Source: Ulva prolifera (lineage: Eukaryota; Chlorophyta; Ulvophyceae; Ulvales; Ulvaceae). From it: a stretch of 64,000 nt of DNA. The stretch covers positions 8,567,985-8,631,984 of the forward strand of contig CM041196.1 of NCBI GenBank assembly GCA_023078555.1, read 5' to 3'. Below are positions 1 through 12,818 of the stretch, one piece after another (within the stretch, counting starts at the first letter, position 1; each line of letters begins with the position of its first letter). The notes below the pieces were generated by a model, which saw only the letters and a program-made list of their open reading frames with translations, made no database searches and was not told the DNA's origin. The translations under genes were made by a program, and so were the position numbers.

Positions 1-1701
1 TGATAAGGGAAACTTCTGCCAGTGCATCCTTGTACACCTCCACCTGTAGCTGCTCTTCTAGCCGTTGCGATAGCTTGGTGAAGTGATCTGGTGCCACCGT
101 ACCTTCTGTGATGGCTGCCTGCACATAAGTGCTGGTCACAACATTGATGCATCCTACAGCGTATCACACCAAAGCATCACCGATCTGCAGGGAGCTTTCG
201 CACGTGCATAATGTCTTCATAGTAACGCAATCGTTGCTGTACAAGTTGCTGGCTCCTCGATTCGCGGTACTGCCACTGTAGCTTCCGCAGGCCGTTGAGA
301 ACCTCTTTCTGCTTGCGAACGGTGGTGGCCCTTGCAAATTGACTGGCGAATGCATCGCCAACAAAAGCACGGCCAATCCGGGAAGCCCGGGTACATCTGT
401 TGTTCACAAAACGTGCAATCTCTACAGTTGTCCATGGTCCATTGAATATCTACATTATGTACCAAAGTGTTTACAATCGGCTTTGCTGCCGATAGACTCT
501 CCGGATACGGATGCTACATGACTCAGGCAAATCAGCTATTATCAGTTACTGTGGCAGGCCGGTGGAGGATGACTTACCACAGGTCGCTCGTGCACGTTGT
601 GCACCTCGTGCACAGGTGGAAGCCACACGAGTATAGGTTCTGGGGGAGATCCAACCAGCGGCCCTGCTGGTGCTGCATACATGGACTTACCAGATTCGCT
701 GGATGCATCATCTGAGACGAATGCAAATGATGCACACATCCGCAGCTCGTGGTCATGGAAGGATCTTTTGGCATATTGGCTCACTACTTCGACAACTTGT
801 TCACACTCTCCGCACTGCTCGGGGAGCCTCAATGCTACCCAGCCATGCCATGTGGGCACCTGCACCGCTCCATCATGCTATCTGTAAACAGCAATGTCGC
901 GAAATCCAAAGGTCTGTGCGATTACTGTGTCCATAGATCTTCGCGGGCTGAATGTCACAACTGTCATGCTGTGGGCAATGGCACCGCGCGGAAGAAATCA
1001 CACATGCATCTTCAGGTCTGATTCTGTCAGCTTTGGCAGCCATGGGGTCTCATGGTGGCCCGGGCTGAATCTCTTCACCTTTTTGGCGGGCTGACTGGAA
1101 TGGTAAGGATCTCCAGGTAGCGGTTCTGTCCTTTTGATCTCCTGCAACACTGAGCCTGATATGCGCATCTGCCAATAGCCAGCTGCTTCACACATCACCA
1201 ATCGCTCCGCCTCAAAGATACACAGTCAGACATGGAATAACCGTGCTGCATGGGTCGTTGCGAAGAGGTGGTATGGACGTGATGCACTCCACAGTTCAAA
1301 ATGTCAAAGCTGTCACACCGGCATCAAATGCGACACAACATGCGGCAGCTCCCGCAAAGCAGCTTGTAGGCGGGTCACCAAAGTAACCTCTCCTGAGAGC
1401 ACAGCTGCAGATGCATTGACTGTAGTTCCTGCATATGCGCGACCGTGCAGATACTTCAATTTAAACGGCAGGGCCAGAACCACCCCAATAAAGTAGCAGA
1501 TGACCCAAACAAAGACAGCATCAGTCAATATACTTTACCTAAAACGTTGCGAAGTTTGGGAATTGAACTCTGACCTCCCGCAGCGAGGCGCCCTGAAGAG
1601 TCGAGTTCGACATGGCCCTGTCTAGACTCCCCCGATGCCGTGTATGCACTGGTTCCCTTCGCTGCTCTGATAAGAAGCATAAAAAGAAGCTTCAAAAACA
1701 T
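1..1701 (-). CDS. Secreted thioredoxin-fold (PDI-like) protein, 3' end cut by window edge
   Basis: Phase-consistent exons: 1701-1539, 1428-1319, 1210-1004, 877-578, 449-204 and 118-1 (continues beyond the window). The protein starts MFLKLLFMLLI, a typical signal peptide, so it should enter the secretory pathway. The fourth exon holds a thioredoxin-like strand, then QCGECEQ, a CxxC redox motif, and later a beta-hairpin-like stretch ending in the exon 5 words FNGPWTTVEIARFV. This matches the late part of a thioredoxin fold (F-x-G-x-x-T-x-x-x-I-x-x-F-V). The last two exons are helical and charged (RLRYYEDIMH, then FTKLSQRLEEQL) and recall the C-terminal helical domain of ERp29/PDI-D proteins. 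The CGEC motif and fold are read from sequence; an ER oxidoreductase or chaperone role is inferred. No ER-retention signal can be checked because the C-terminus is missing. The exon 3 acceptor (after tttgag) is weak. The family assignment is moderate. Confidence 0.5.
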
Positions 1702-2549
1702 CTTGATGCGCAATTACGTGTTAGGCACCACAACCCCAAAGGAGATCACGCGCAGTGAAGCTATTGTCGGAGGTCCGCGGCGCTGTTGATTTTGCCATTC
1801 CAAGGCCTTTCTCCCTCAACATACAGCACAGAATTCCGGGAGCAGGTCCAGGACCAACGTCAGCTACAGGATGGGTGACTGAACACACTCATAGTGGCTG
1901 AGATGCGACTCCATGGCCTTCATGCTCGGTATGCATGTTCAGAGTTGGGCAGGTCCTGCAACCCAACTGCACAAGGCCACAATTGTGCACGATTCATATC
2001 CTGTACGTGTGTGTGCTTTTTGGATGAATCGCACTCCAAAACGGGTAAGGCCTGTGGGGGCAAGGGATCTAATCTATTCAGGCAAAACATGCTGACATGA
2101 GATGTGACCGCATGTACGGCCAAGTTCACTGCCAAGCTCATCTCTAATTCCTTGAAACATAGGTATTTGCAAGGGAAATTTTTCGATTGCATGATCACGC
2201 ATCTGCATGCCATTGGACTAAGGTGGCAGGGAAGTCAGGCCACTCAATTGCAGTGAATTGCGTTCCAACGACGTCGAGAAGAACTAGCATGCTTTCTCTC
2301 CAGAGAATCAACATGAAGCTGACGCGGCTACTCTTGTGAAGGCTTCTAGCTTGCTGTTTCAAGGCAGCTTTCCCCTATGTCTCCCAACGCTATGCAGTCT
2401 GTCTCGGTGTGCTGCTTCAGGAAGTGCCCCGAGCTCTTATATCTTGATCACCTGTGCCTCCGAGCACGATAAATACACGCCCATGGCTGATGCCAGGCTC
2501 CCTTTGTGACACGCACACGAATCTCCTGTGTGCAACAGCTTACATGCGA
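1702..2549. other. Intergenic, about 850 bases
   Basis: This lies between the 5' end of the thioredoxin-fold gene and the 3' end of KRR1. It should hold the promoter of the first and the 3' untranslated region of the second. Short open frames on both strands lack family signatures and splice support. I see no repeat or RNA gene. Confidence 0.4.
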
Positions 2550-4401
<1,852 letters not shown>

Positions 4402-5322
4402 GTCTTGTCAACGGTGCGCACGCGTAATTGCTTCAAGCACCGCCAGCCCAGCCCGGGAAGTGATTGTGCGCCAGGGCCAGGTGCTAGGAAATTGTGCAAC
4501 AATGTTGAAGCAGTGTGCCTTCACGAGATCGGGCTGTGCTGGGGCTCAACGGCTGGGCAGCATGATCGGTTCGTTTGTGAAAGCCTGGTAGCAGCCAAAC
4601 GCGCGTTGGTGACACAGCGTCTTCGGCAACGGATGTCAAACAACTATGCATACCCGATTCATCACCGCTGAAACGCTATCGATTTCGTGGCGATGCGAAC
4701 GGACGCACAGCACAAGTGCCGGTGGCTTCAGTGCAGCAACGTCAATTTTGAATGGCCGAACTTTGTTGTTGACATCACTCAAGGCACCAAAGCTCTACAG
4801 CAGAGGGCAAGTCACATAGTACACTTGCTGGATGGATCAAGCAGAGCGGACTGGAGTTGGCCGAGGGCATATCCGTCAGCGGGGGGCAGCGTCCTGTCTT
4901 CCCTCGCATAAGTATCTGATCCGAATATGGGGCCTGATCACTTTGAGTTGCGATATATAGAAACGTGGCGTTGGGACTGTCCGTTATCTGTCAGATCTAG
5001 CACAGGGCCAGATACTAACGCAGCCCCATGAACTCGCGACCAAGCGGCGTCTTTGTCGAGCTCATCGTGACCATGATCGGCAAAATTTCCAAACAAATAC
5101 CTGCATCGAGCGCTCCGGTGTGTCGACCTTCCAGGTGTGTGCACACGCGCAGCTCTCGGGGTCAGTCGGTACGCTCTCCGGCACTGTTCGTGCTCGATCA
5201 TTGATAAACTTGAGAAAGTGGCTCTGTCTGAGACGATGCAGCTGCCAAAAGGTGATCTGTGCAGGCAGCTGTGAGCAGTCTCAAGCACATGATTGAACAG
5301 GAGCTATGTACTGGCTGTCACA
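4402..5322. other. Divergent promoter interval between KRR1 and the exonuclease-RecG gene
   Basis: About 920 bases separate the two start codons, which face away from each other. Both 5' untranslated regions and promoters must lie here. I see no TATA-like consensus placed convincingly and no coding exon I can defend. A plus-strand frame at 4687-4911 has no recognisable content. Confidence 0.4.
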
Positions 5323-8300
5323 ATGCCTCATCTTTCGGCACGCGCGTGGTGTGCCTCTGATCACCGAAAATTGGACGTATTACTTTGCATCGACAGCACA
5401 GAAATGCCAGTTCTGGTTCTACAGGGAGCCTTGCTGCAAGACAGCGGACTCCATTTAAGCAAGGGAGTTGCTCGCAGCCTTGAAAAGTACCCCGACAAAT
5501 CCCGGTTGGACCGCCGGATCGTCTTGATTGCGGTCATGGACCGACATCTTCATGATGTCGAGGCCAGTGAACCGCCTGTGACCGCTGATGCTAGGCCGGA
5601 GCATGTGCTTGCGACCACAGCCATGCTGGCACAGCGCACAGGTGCTGCGGCTACTGAGACAAGCAACGGCGGAGCAATTCACGCCACGAGCCCACGCCTT
5701 GAAGCCTCGACACCCGCCTCGCAGTCGCAGACCACAGCTGCATCTCGTCAGCCTCATGAGGGCCGCACATGGGTCACCCAATGGACAGCCGGCAAGCACA
5801 GTCAGGCTCCGCTGAATGGCTTGCGGCAGGGTAGTGACGTTCCACGCAAACGAGATCCACAATCTTCTCGCGACGACAGCAGTAGCAACTCTAGCGAGTG
5901 GCTACAAAGTGCAAACGGAGTCGCTGCAAATGCTAGTAGCTTTTTACCGACCACATCGGAAGCCACATCAAGTTGTGATTTCGCCGCTGCTGATAGCCGG
6001 GCCACAATTTGCATGCATCCGGGCGCGCAGCGCGGTGCAGGGACGGCCGGGCATGATGCCTCCCATGCAGCTGCCGTCGCCAGCGCTGCCAGAGCACATG
6101 CTGAGGGGTCCGTTGGCAGCGCCGCAACAGCAGCTGCGCCCCCTCCAGCACCCGCCCAGGAGCCGCCGCCGCCGGCGGTGTCCAAGGAACCCCTGGGCCG
6201 CCCCACGGAACACACCAACGGCGCACCGACAGCCTCGAGTCCAGGGCCGCTACAGGAAGCAGCTAGCTGCAGCTCTGGACCTCTTATACACCACAATGGT
6301 GACGGCGGAGCGGCTGCGCCTAGCATTCATGAAGCCACAGAGGAGGCGGGCCGCGGACCGGACGTGCTGGCAGCGGCATGCATGCCGTTTGAGGACCCAC
6401 GGGACCGCGGCTGGTACTGCTGCGACCTGTTTGCCGCTGGCGGCGGCAGCGTGCCGGGGCTGCAGTTTGCGTCCACCCCTGCTGGCACAGTTCGTACGTT
6501 TGGCACAGCCGACGAGGCGAGCATCGCGCTGCAGGCCCTCCAAGGTGTGCAACTTGGCACCCCACCTGCATGCTTAGCGGACGTGGGTCCGCACACCCCC
6601 CCCACCCTGGACAGCCCCTGTCTGGACCGCACCACACCATCAGCTGGTTCCGCAACCCATGTGGCTGGGACGTGGCTGCGTACGGTTGTCGCGCTGAGGC
6701 CGGGCAGCCATCGCACACCATGTGCAGGGCGAAGCTTGCTCAACGTACGGCTGCCCGGCTCGTCCGCGTTTTCATACACGCTGCCGTCGCTCCACGAGCC
6801 GGAGCGCGAGTGGCTCCGCGGGCTGGAGGCGCGGCTGCATGCGACGCGCTATGATGCCGGCAGCTGCGTGCCAGTGTACTGGGACACGGAGTCCACCGGC
6901 CTCGGGTCCGTGCTGTGGTGGACCCCCCAGCGGCACCGCGTCGTACAGATCGCGGCGACCGCTGCCGGCGCCGAGTTCAAGATCGACATCAACCCCTACC
7001 CCGTCGCGATGTCGGGTGGTGCTGCTGAGACCACCGGCATGAGCACCGCCGCCGTCTGGGCACACACTGTCCCCCCTCAGGTGCGCGGCCGTCCACACGA
7101 TGCCCTGTTGGTGCCGGGGTGCGGGGGGGGGGGGGGGGGGGGGGGGTAGTTGGCTTGCTCTGCTATGCAGTGGTCTCAGCTCATGTCATTTGATCTCTTC
7201 GTCACACTGGGGCTGGCGCTGCAGATTGGGCTGGCGCAGTTTCTGGAGTTCTGCCTGAAGGCGTCAGAGGCGAACGGCGGCGCCGTGCCGGTGCTTGTCG
7301 CGCACAACAGCAACTTTGACAACGGCATGCTGCTGGGGGACTGCTGGCAGAGCGGCCTGCACGTGCCGCCGCAGTGGCGCTCGCTGTGCACCTTCCGCAT
7401 GGCCAAGCGCCTCGCACAGGCGTGCCCGCAGCTCGCCGCGCTGCCGACGCTCAGCCTCGGGCCGCTCGCGCGCCACTTCGGGTGCGCTCCGGTGCCTGCT
7501 CTTCCCACCTGCATGCATGCAGCCGCGGGCTGGAGCGTGACGCTCGTGCGGGGCGGAGTGCAGGTCGACAGTCGCCACGGCAGATCTGCATGACGCGCTG
7601 GAGGACGCCCGGCAGCTGCCGATCATCGCCGCTGGCCTGCACCGCGTCGGAGGCGACGATTGGTCCATCGAGTCGCTCGCGGGGTCGCCCCTCCCGGCCA
7701 CCCCCGATGCCAAGACCACCAAGCCGCTTGTGGACTCGTTCGCAAACATCGCCGCGGCGCGGCATATGTCCATGTTGCGCAAGATCGGCGTTGCAGCGCC
7801 CAAGCCACGACAGCCTCCTGCGAGCGCGGCGGCCGCGGCGCCGCCGCCGCCGCCCAAGGCGACAGGCAAGGCACGCAACCGCACGGTGGAGCTGTCGCAG
7901 GCTGCGCATCTGGCCGTGCTGTCTGACGACGACGCCGCCAGCACGGCGCCGAGGGAGAGCACAGCATCCGTGCCCGACACCCCTGCCACACACTCTGACC
8001 CGGACTCGACCGCGGCCGGCAGCGTCTCGTCAGAGAGGAGTAGCCGCCGCCCGAGGGCGCTGGAGGAGATGCTTCTGGCACAGCGCACCACGATGGAGCC
8101 TGACCCGTTCCTGACTGTCACGTGCGCATCTCCTTCCCGCAGCGCCGCCCGGGCGTCCCGCTGCTCGCCGGCTGCGTGAACCCTGATTGCACAAGCATGC
8201 GGGCATGCGCCGATGGCGACCGGGGACCGCGTGTGCAGGCCCGGCGACATCTCTGACGAGGACAAGCTGCTGGGCGCTGATGTCATTGGCACGGCGGACC

Positions 8301-11300
8301 TCGCCGACGCATGGCCCCCGTTCACTGCACCCCTATCTGCCGCCGGCCTGCCTCGCAACACCTTCCGTGCCCCGTTGCTCTCCAAGCTCGAGGATGCCGG
8401 ATTCTCGTCCGTCCTTGATGTGCGCCCTGCTTCACCACCTACGTGCACTTCTGCGTGAGCCTGCCACGTGGACAACTCCACGGCTGCGGGCCCGTGCTGA
8501 CGGCGAGAGGTGCTGTGCAGCTGCTCCGGCACACGCCGCGGCTGGAGCGGCGGCTACACCCGTCAGTGCACGTGGAGGAAGTCACCGACAAGGTCACCGC
8601 GCGGGGCACCGTGCTCTCCGTGGGTAACCCCGCCCGCCGGCCACGCTGCGCGTTCCTCACCTTCCAGGTCATGGTGCGCCTCTTGCCGTCGCTGCTCTGC
8701 GGCGCGCCCCCAGCATCGCCGCGGAGCGTGCGCCTCAGTCGGCATGCGTGAAGCCCGAATCCTGAGGTTCAGGGTTCAGACACCGCGCGCGTGAGGTTCT
8801 GGGCGTTAGCATCCGATCTCAGGTGTTGATGTGTGTGGTGCGTCTGCCCTCTGAGTGGGTGCTCTGCCATCAGATGGCCCATGAGCAGGTCCCCAGCAGG
8901 GCTGCTCACGGCTGAGTGTGTGCTTGCAGCTGGACCTGCTGGCGGACGATGGCACGCTGCTGGCAAAGGAGTTTGAGTCATGCATCTTCACCGGCAGCTC
9001 GGCCAAGGGCACCTACAAGCTTGAGCGCGACGCGGAGCGCCTCCGAGTGCGGCCCCCCTCCCCTGCCTGCCTGCTGACACAGCTCTGCCCTGAGCAGCAG
9101 CAGCAGCAGCAGCAGCAGCCCTGAGCAGTGGCATGGCCGGAGGGTCTGCACGTCAAAGCACCTCAGCAGGGCAGATTCGTGCTGGTGCGAAGGCGCACAT
9201 GGCAGCCGTGCGGCTGTTCTGTGAGTGTGTATGTGTGACGCGGGTGCGGCTGCAGGCTGCGGTGCGCCAGGATGCGGAGGTGGTGCTGGTGGGGCGCTTC
9301 AAGCCCAAGGGTGACGACCGCCACACGTTTCATGTGCGCCCTGCCCCCCCTGGTGTTCCCATGCTGGCCTAGATGTGGCGGCGGCACGTGGTCGCGGCCG
9401 CTCCGCCCATGCCCGGCGACGTCATGCAGCGGCGCCATGTGTTGCTGCTGTTTGGGGGCCGCCTGTAAGGGCCTGCCCCAGCCCCTGCTCGTGTCAACTC
9501 CTCCTCCCTGAACGCAAGCTCGGCCTGTACTCCTGCTGGCGAGACGCTGGCCGGTGTCCATCGCTCATGCCAGTGGGCGCAGCCTGACGCTCTGCCTCAC
9601 AGCGCCGGCGGCATGCAGGTGTCGGACTTCAACCTCATCGACCCCAACACCGCGCCGGTCGTCCCGGGTAGCGACGAGCCGGACCCTGAGGGTGCCAACG
9701 AAGACGCCCTCGCCGTCTACCCCCAGAGGTACATCCTATGAAATCGCTATGTCACTGCTGCATCACGCCAGCAGTGCATCCCATTCACACCCGGACCTGC
9801 TACATGGTACCGGGTAGGCTGTCATGGCGAGCGCACCGTGTTGCGCCTCTGCCGATCCCAGCGGAGCAATGTCAAGCCGGTGCGGTGCAGGCGCGAGGTG
9901 AAGGACTCGGACTTTGCGCGCATCATGCCGAAGCTGGTTGCGCACCTGCAGCGCGTGGACTACAGCGCGCAGAGCACCGACCCCACCGTGCCCCCCGCCG
10001 ACTTCCTGCCGCAGCCGCTGCTGGACGAGCACGACCTCATGCCGTGGCTGGAGGCGCTCGCGGTGGTGCATGCGGAGCTGGGCACACCGCTGCCGGCGGG
10101 CGCGCGCACGCGGGCGCGCCGCCGCCTCGTCTTCAACGAGGCCGTGCTGCTGTCCATCATGATGCTGCACCACCGCGTCGCGCTGCAGAGCGCCGAGCAC
10201 GCCGTCGCGGAGGCCCCCGTCGTCTGCGACAACCAGGTGCGGCCCGCCTCACAGCCGCTACCGCCACCGTGCCCTACACATCTGGTGGCGCAGAGCGGCC
10301 TGGGCCTACGGCAATCGATGCCCGCCTCTCGTGCTCTCCAGTCGGCCACCACCCCATGACGGGCCCTTGGGAGGCCGGTCACAGTGGCGGCCGCGGCGGT
10401 CCAAGAGCGCTGCGGCAGCAGTCGCTCGCGTGTCTTGAGTGCGGGGCTCGGCCCGGCCGCAGGACGCACGCATGCATGCATGCATGCGGGCCAGGTGACA
10501 CCCTGCGGTGCCGGCACCCCAACGTCGCACGCGTGCAGGAGCTGAGTGCGAGCGCGGTGGCGGCGCTGCCGTACGAGCTCACGGCGGCGCAGCAGCGGTG
10601 CGTCGCGGAGATCCTGCGGGACCTCGCGCAGCCGGTGCCGATGCTGCGCCTGCTGCAGGGCGACGTCGGCAGCGGCAAGACGGCCGTCGCGTTCATCGCC
10701 GCGCTCGCAGCCGTCGCCAGCGGCTACCAGGTCGCCGTGCTCGTGCCGAACGAGGTGCTGGCTGCGCAGCATGAGCGCTTCATCGCTGCGGCCGCGGCGC
10801 GTATGCCGCCAGAGCACCGCCCCGTCGTGGAGGTCCTCGCGGGCAAGGTCGGCGCCAAGTGCGCCCCGCAATGCTGTCCCGCACCACCGTCTGACCGCGC
10901 ATCCCCATGCATGCCGTACAGCAGATGTCAGCCTCTCCGGCTGCTGCTGGCTGCCAGCTGTTTGAGCGGCGCCCACAGCAGAGGGGTACTGGGTCATCAT
11001 CACACCATGAGCCTCTGCTGCACCCCGCATCGGCTGGCCCTGCTGTGTAAGACTGCCACGAAAGCATATCAACCTCGCGAAACCAGAGCAGGGTGTACAT
11101 AGCCGGGCATCAATATGTGCTCCAGCTGGTCGTCCACAGCCATCGTACCTGAGCCTCCGACCTTGCGCTCTCTGCGGCGCTGTGCTGACCTCCGTGCTGT
11201 GTGCCCTCCACCCTGGTCACCGGCCGTGTGGTGGTGCAGGCGGCGGCGCAGCCTGCGGGAGCGGCTGGCGGCAGGCGACGTCGACGTCGTGATCGGCACG

Positions 11301-12818
11301 ACCGCCCTGAACAACGACGAGGAGCTCTTTTCGAGCCTCGGCCTCGTTATCATTGACGAGCAGCACCGCTTCGGCGTGCGGCAGCGCGCGCAGCTCGTGA
11401 AGAAGGCCCCCGACGCGCCGCCCCCGCACGTCCTCTTCATGACGGCCACGCCCATCCCCCGCACCATCGCGATGACCCTCATGAGCCACATGAGCACCTC
11501 CGTCATCGATGAGCTGCCCCCGGGCCGCCTCCCTGTGAAGTGCGCGCCCCCCCACATCACACATACCTGCAGTATACCTCCAAGAGGCCGCCAGCCGATC
11601 GCACTGACAAGTGCCGAATGCATGTGGTTGTCAGGTGTGTCTGCCCCCTTTGTCATGCATGCGGCCATGTGTGACGGCAATTGGCGATGCTGCAGAACGA
11701 CGCTGGTGCGGGTGCCCCCTGGAAGCGAGGTGACGGCGCGGGGGCGGCAGAAGGTGCTGCAGGCGATCGAGGACGAGCTGGCTGCCGGCGGCTCGGTCTT
11801 CTGGGTGTTCCCGCTGGTGCACGAGTCGGAGCACTTCCAGGACATGACGTCCGCACACCTGGTGCGCCGTCTGTGTATGTGCTATCGACGGCAATGTGGG
11901 AGCGCGAGCGGCTGTGCAAAGATCTTCTGGATGCATCGGGAAGCTCCGGAGGTCCCACCGAGTACAGTCGCGTCCGCAGGCAGCAGGCCCGGAAGGCGCT
12001 GCACGTGCGCATGATTGCCTTAAGATCGTGCCCGCGGCGCCGCGGCACCAGCTTACCGCGCAACCCGCGCCACAGAGCGCGTCGGCGCATGCATGCAGGC
12101 GTACGAGCAGATCCGGGAGGCCGGGGGCCAGCTGGCCGAGCACGCGATGGTGATGACCGGCCAGATGGCGGGCGAGTCCAAGGCGACGGTGCTGGAGGTC
12201 TTTCGCAGCGGCCGCTGCCGGCTGCTGCTCAGCACAGTCGTCATCGAGGTCGGCATCGACGTCCCCGACGCCACGCTGATGGTCGTCGAGCACGCGGAGC
12301 GCTTCGGCCTTCTGCAGCTGCACCAGCTGCGCGGCCGCGTCGGCCGCAGCGACCGACCGAGCGCCTGCATGCTTGTGACGACCTCCAAGGGGCCCAAGGA
12401 GCGGCTGCAGGTCCTCACGGTGCGCCAGGCCCCCCCTGCTGTGCGCTGAGGCCCATGCTGTGGCTGCGACGCAGAGCGGCGCTGCGCTACTCGGCACATG
12501 AGTGAACCCATGCATCGTGTGCAGGAGACGTCGGCGGGGCAGGCGGTGGCACTGGCAGACCTGCGGCTGCGCGGCGCAGGCCAGATCTTCGGGCAGCGGC
12601 AGTCGGGCCCGGCAGATATGGGCCTCGGCGGGCTGCTCAAGGCGACGGACCTAGCGGCCGACGAGCAGGCGGTGGAGGACGCGCGGCGCGCTGCGGCCGC
12701 ACTCATCCGCGAGCACGGCTTCCGCCGCCTGCCGCGGCCGCTGCTCGCCGCGCTGTCCGGCTACAACATGACGTCGCTGTTGGCGCTGAAGATGCAGGAT
12801 GTGGACATCCACATGTGA
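5323..12818 (+). CDS. Fusion of DEDDh 3'-5' exonuclease and RecG-type DNA helicase
   Basis: Fourteen exons keep one frame to a stop, about 1650 residues: 5323-7080, 7225-7481, 7564-8121, 8239-8419, 8521-8667, 8930-9046, 9256-9333, 9619-9728, 9891-10236, 10539-10858, 11240-11539, 11696-11861, 12099-12419, 12525-12818. Residues 1-510 are Ala/Pro/Ser-rich and look disordered. The exonuclease has motif I DTE (D521, E523), motif II NSNFD (D618) and motif III HDALED (H681, D686), a full DEDDh set. After a low-complexity linker comes RecG: wedge-like OB region, Walker A GDVGSGKT (about 1225), DEQH box (about 1330), [31 protein letters not shown], and the TRG-like end [18 protein letters not shown]. 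RecG remodels stalled forks and branched DNA; plant RECG1 is organellar. The start is uncertain: the frame is open a few codons upstream, and an upstream exon with a targeting peptide is possible. Eleven of 13 donors are GTGCG. Confidence 0.85.
7123..7146 (+). repeat. Poly-G run in intron 1 of the exonuclease-RecG gene
   Basis: A run of about two dozen G, broken only near its start, lies about 40 bases after the donor at 7081 and about 80 bases before the acceptor at 7224. If unspliced, translation would enter a glycine run and stop at once. Such runs are length-unstable and hard to sequence, so the exact count is unreliable. Confidence 0.9.
9093..9120 (+). repeat. CAG trinucleotide microsatellite in a RecG intron
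   Basis: Eight or nine CAG units follow a GAG and are followed by CCTGAGCAG. The run sits in the intron between exons 8930-9046 and 9256-9333, so it is not translated in the proposed model. Each unit ends in AG and could act as a decoy 3' splice site. Confidence 0.85.
10468..10489. repeat. CATG/GCAT short tandem repeat
   Basis: Tandem tetranucleotide GCAT units (cgcatgcatgcatgcatgcg) lie in the RecG intron between exons 9891-10236 and 10539-10858. The same word recurs singly before several 3' splice sites in the window. Confidence 0.8.

Noticed and set aside
1560-1600. A GTTCAATTCC word on the minus strand resembling a pol III B-box
   Set aside because: It lies inside the first coding exon of the thioredoxin-fold gene, has no A-box at the right spacing and no foldable arms.
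7264-8532. Minus-strand open frame of 422 codons
   Set aside because: It is antisense to the GC-rich exonuclease exons, is Arg/Ala/Ser-rich without motifs, and is explained by base composition.
9960-11072. Minus-strand open frame of 370 codons
   Set aside because: It is antisense to RecG exons and introns, with no family signature; a composition shadow.
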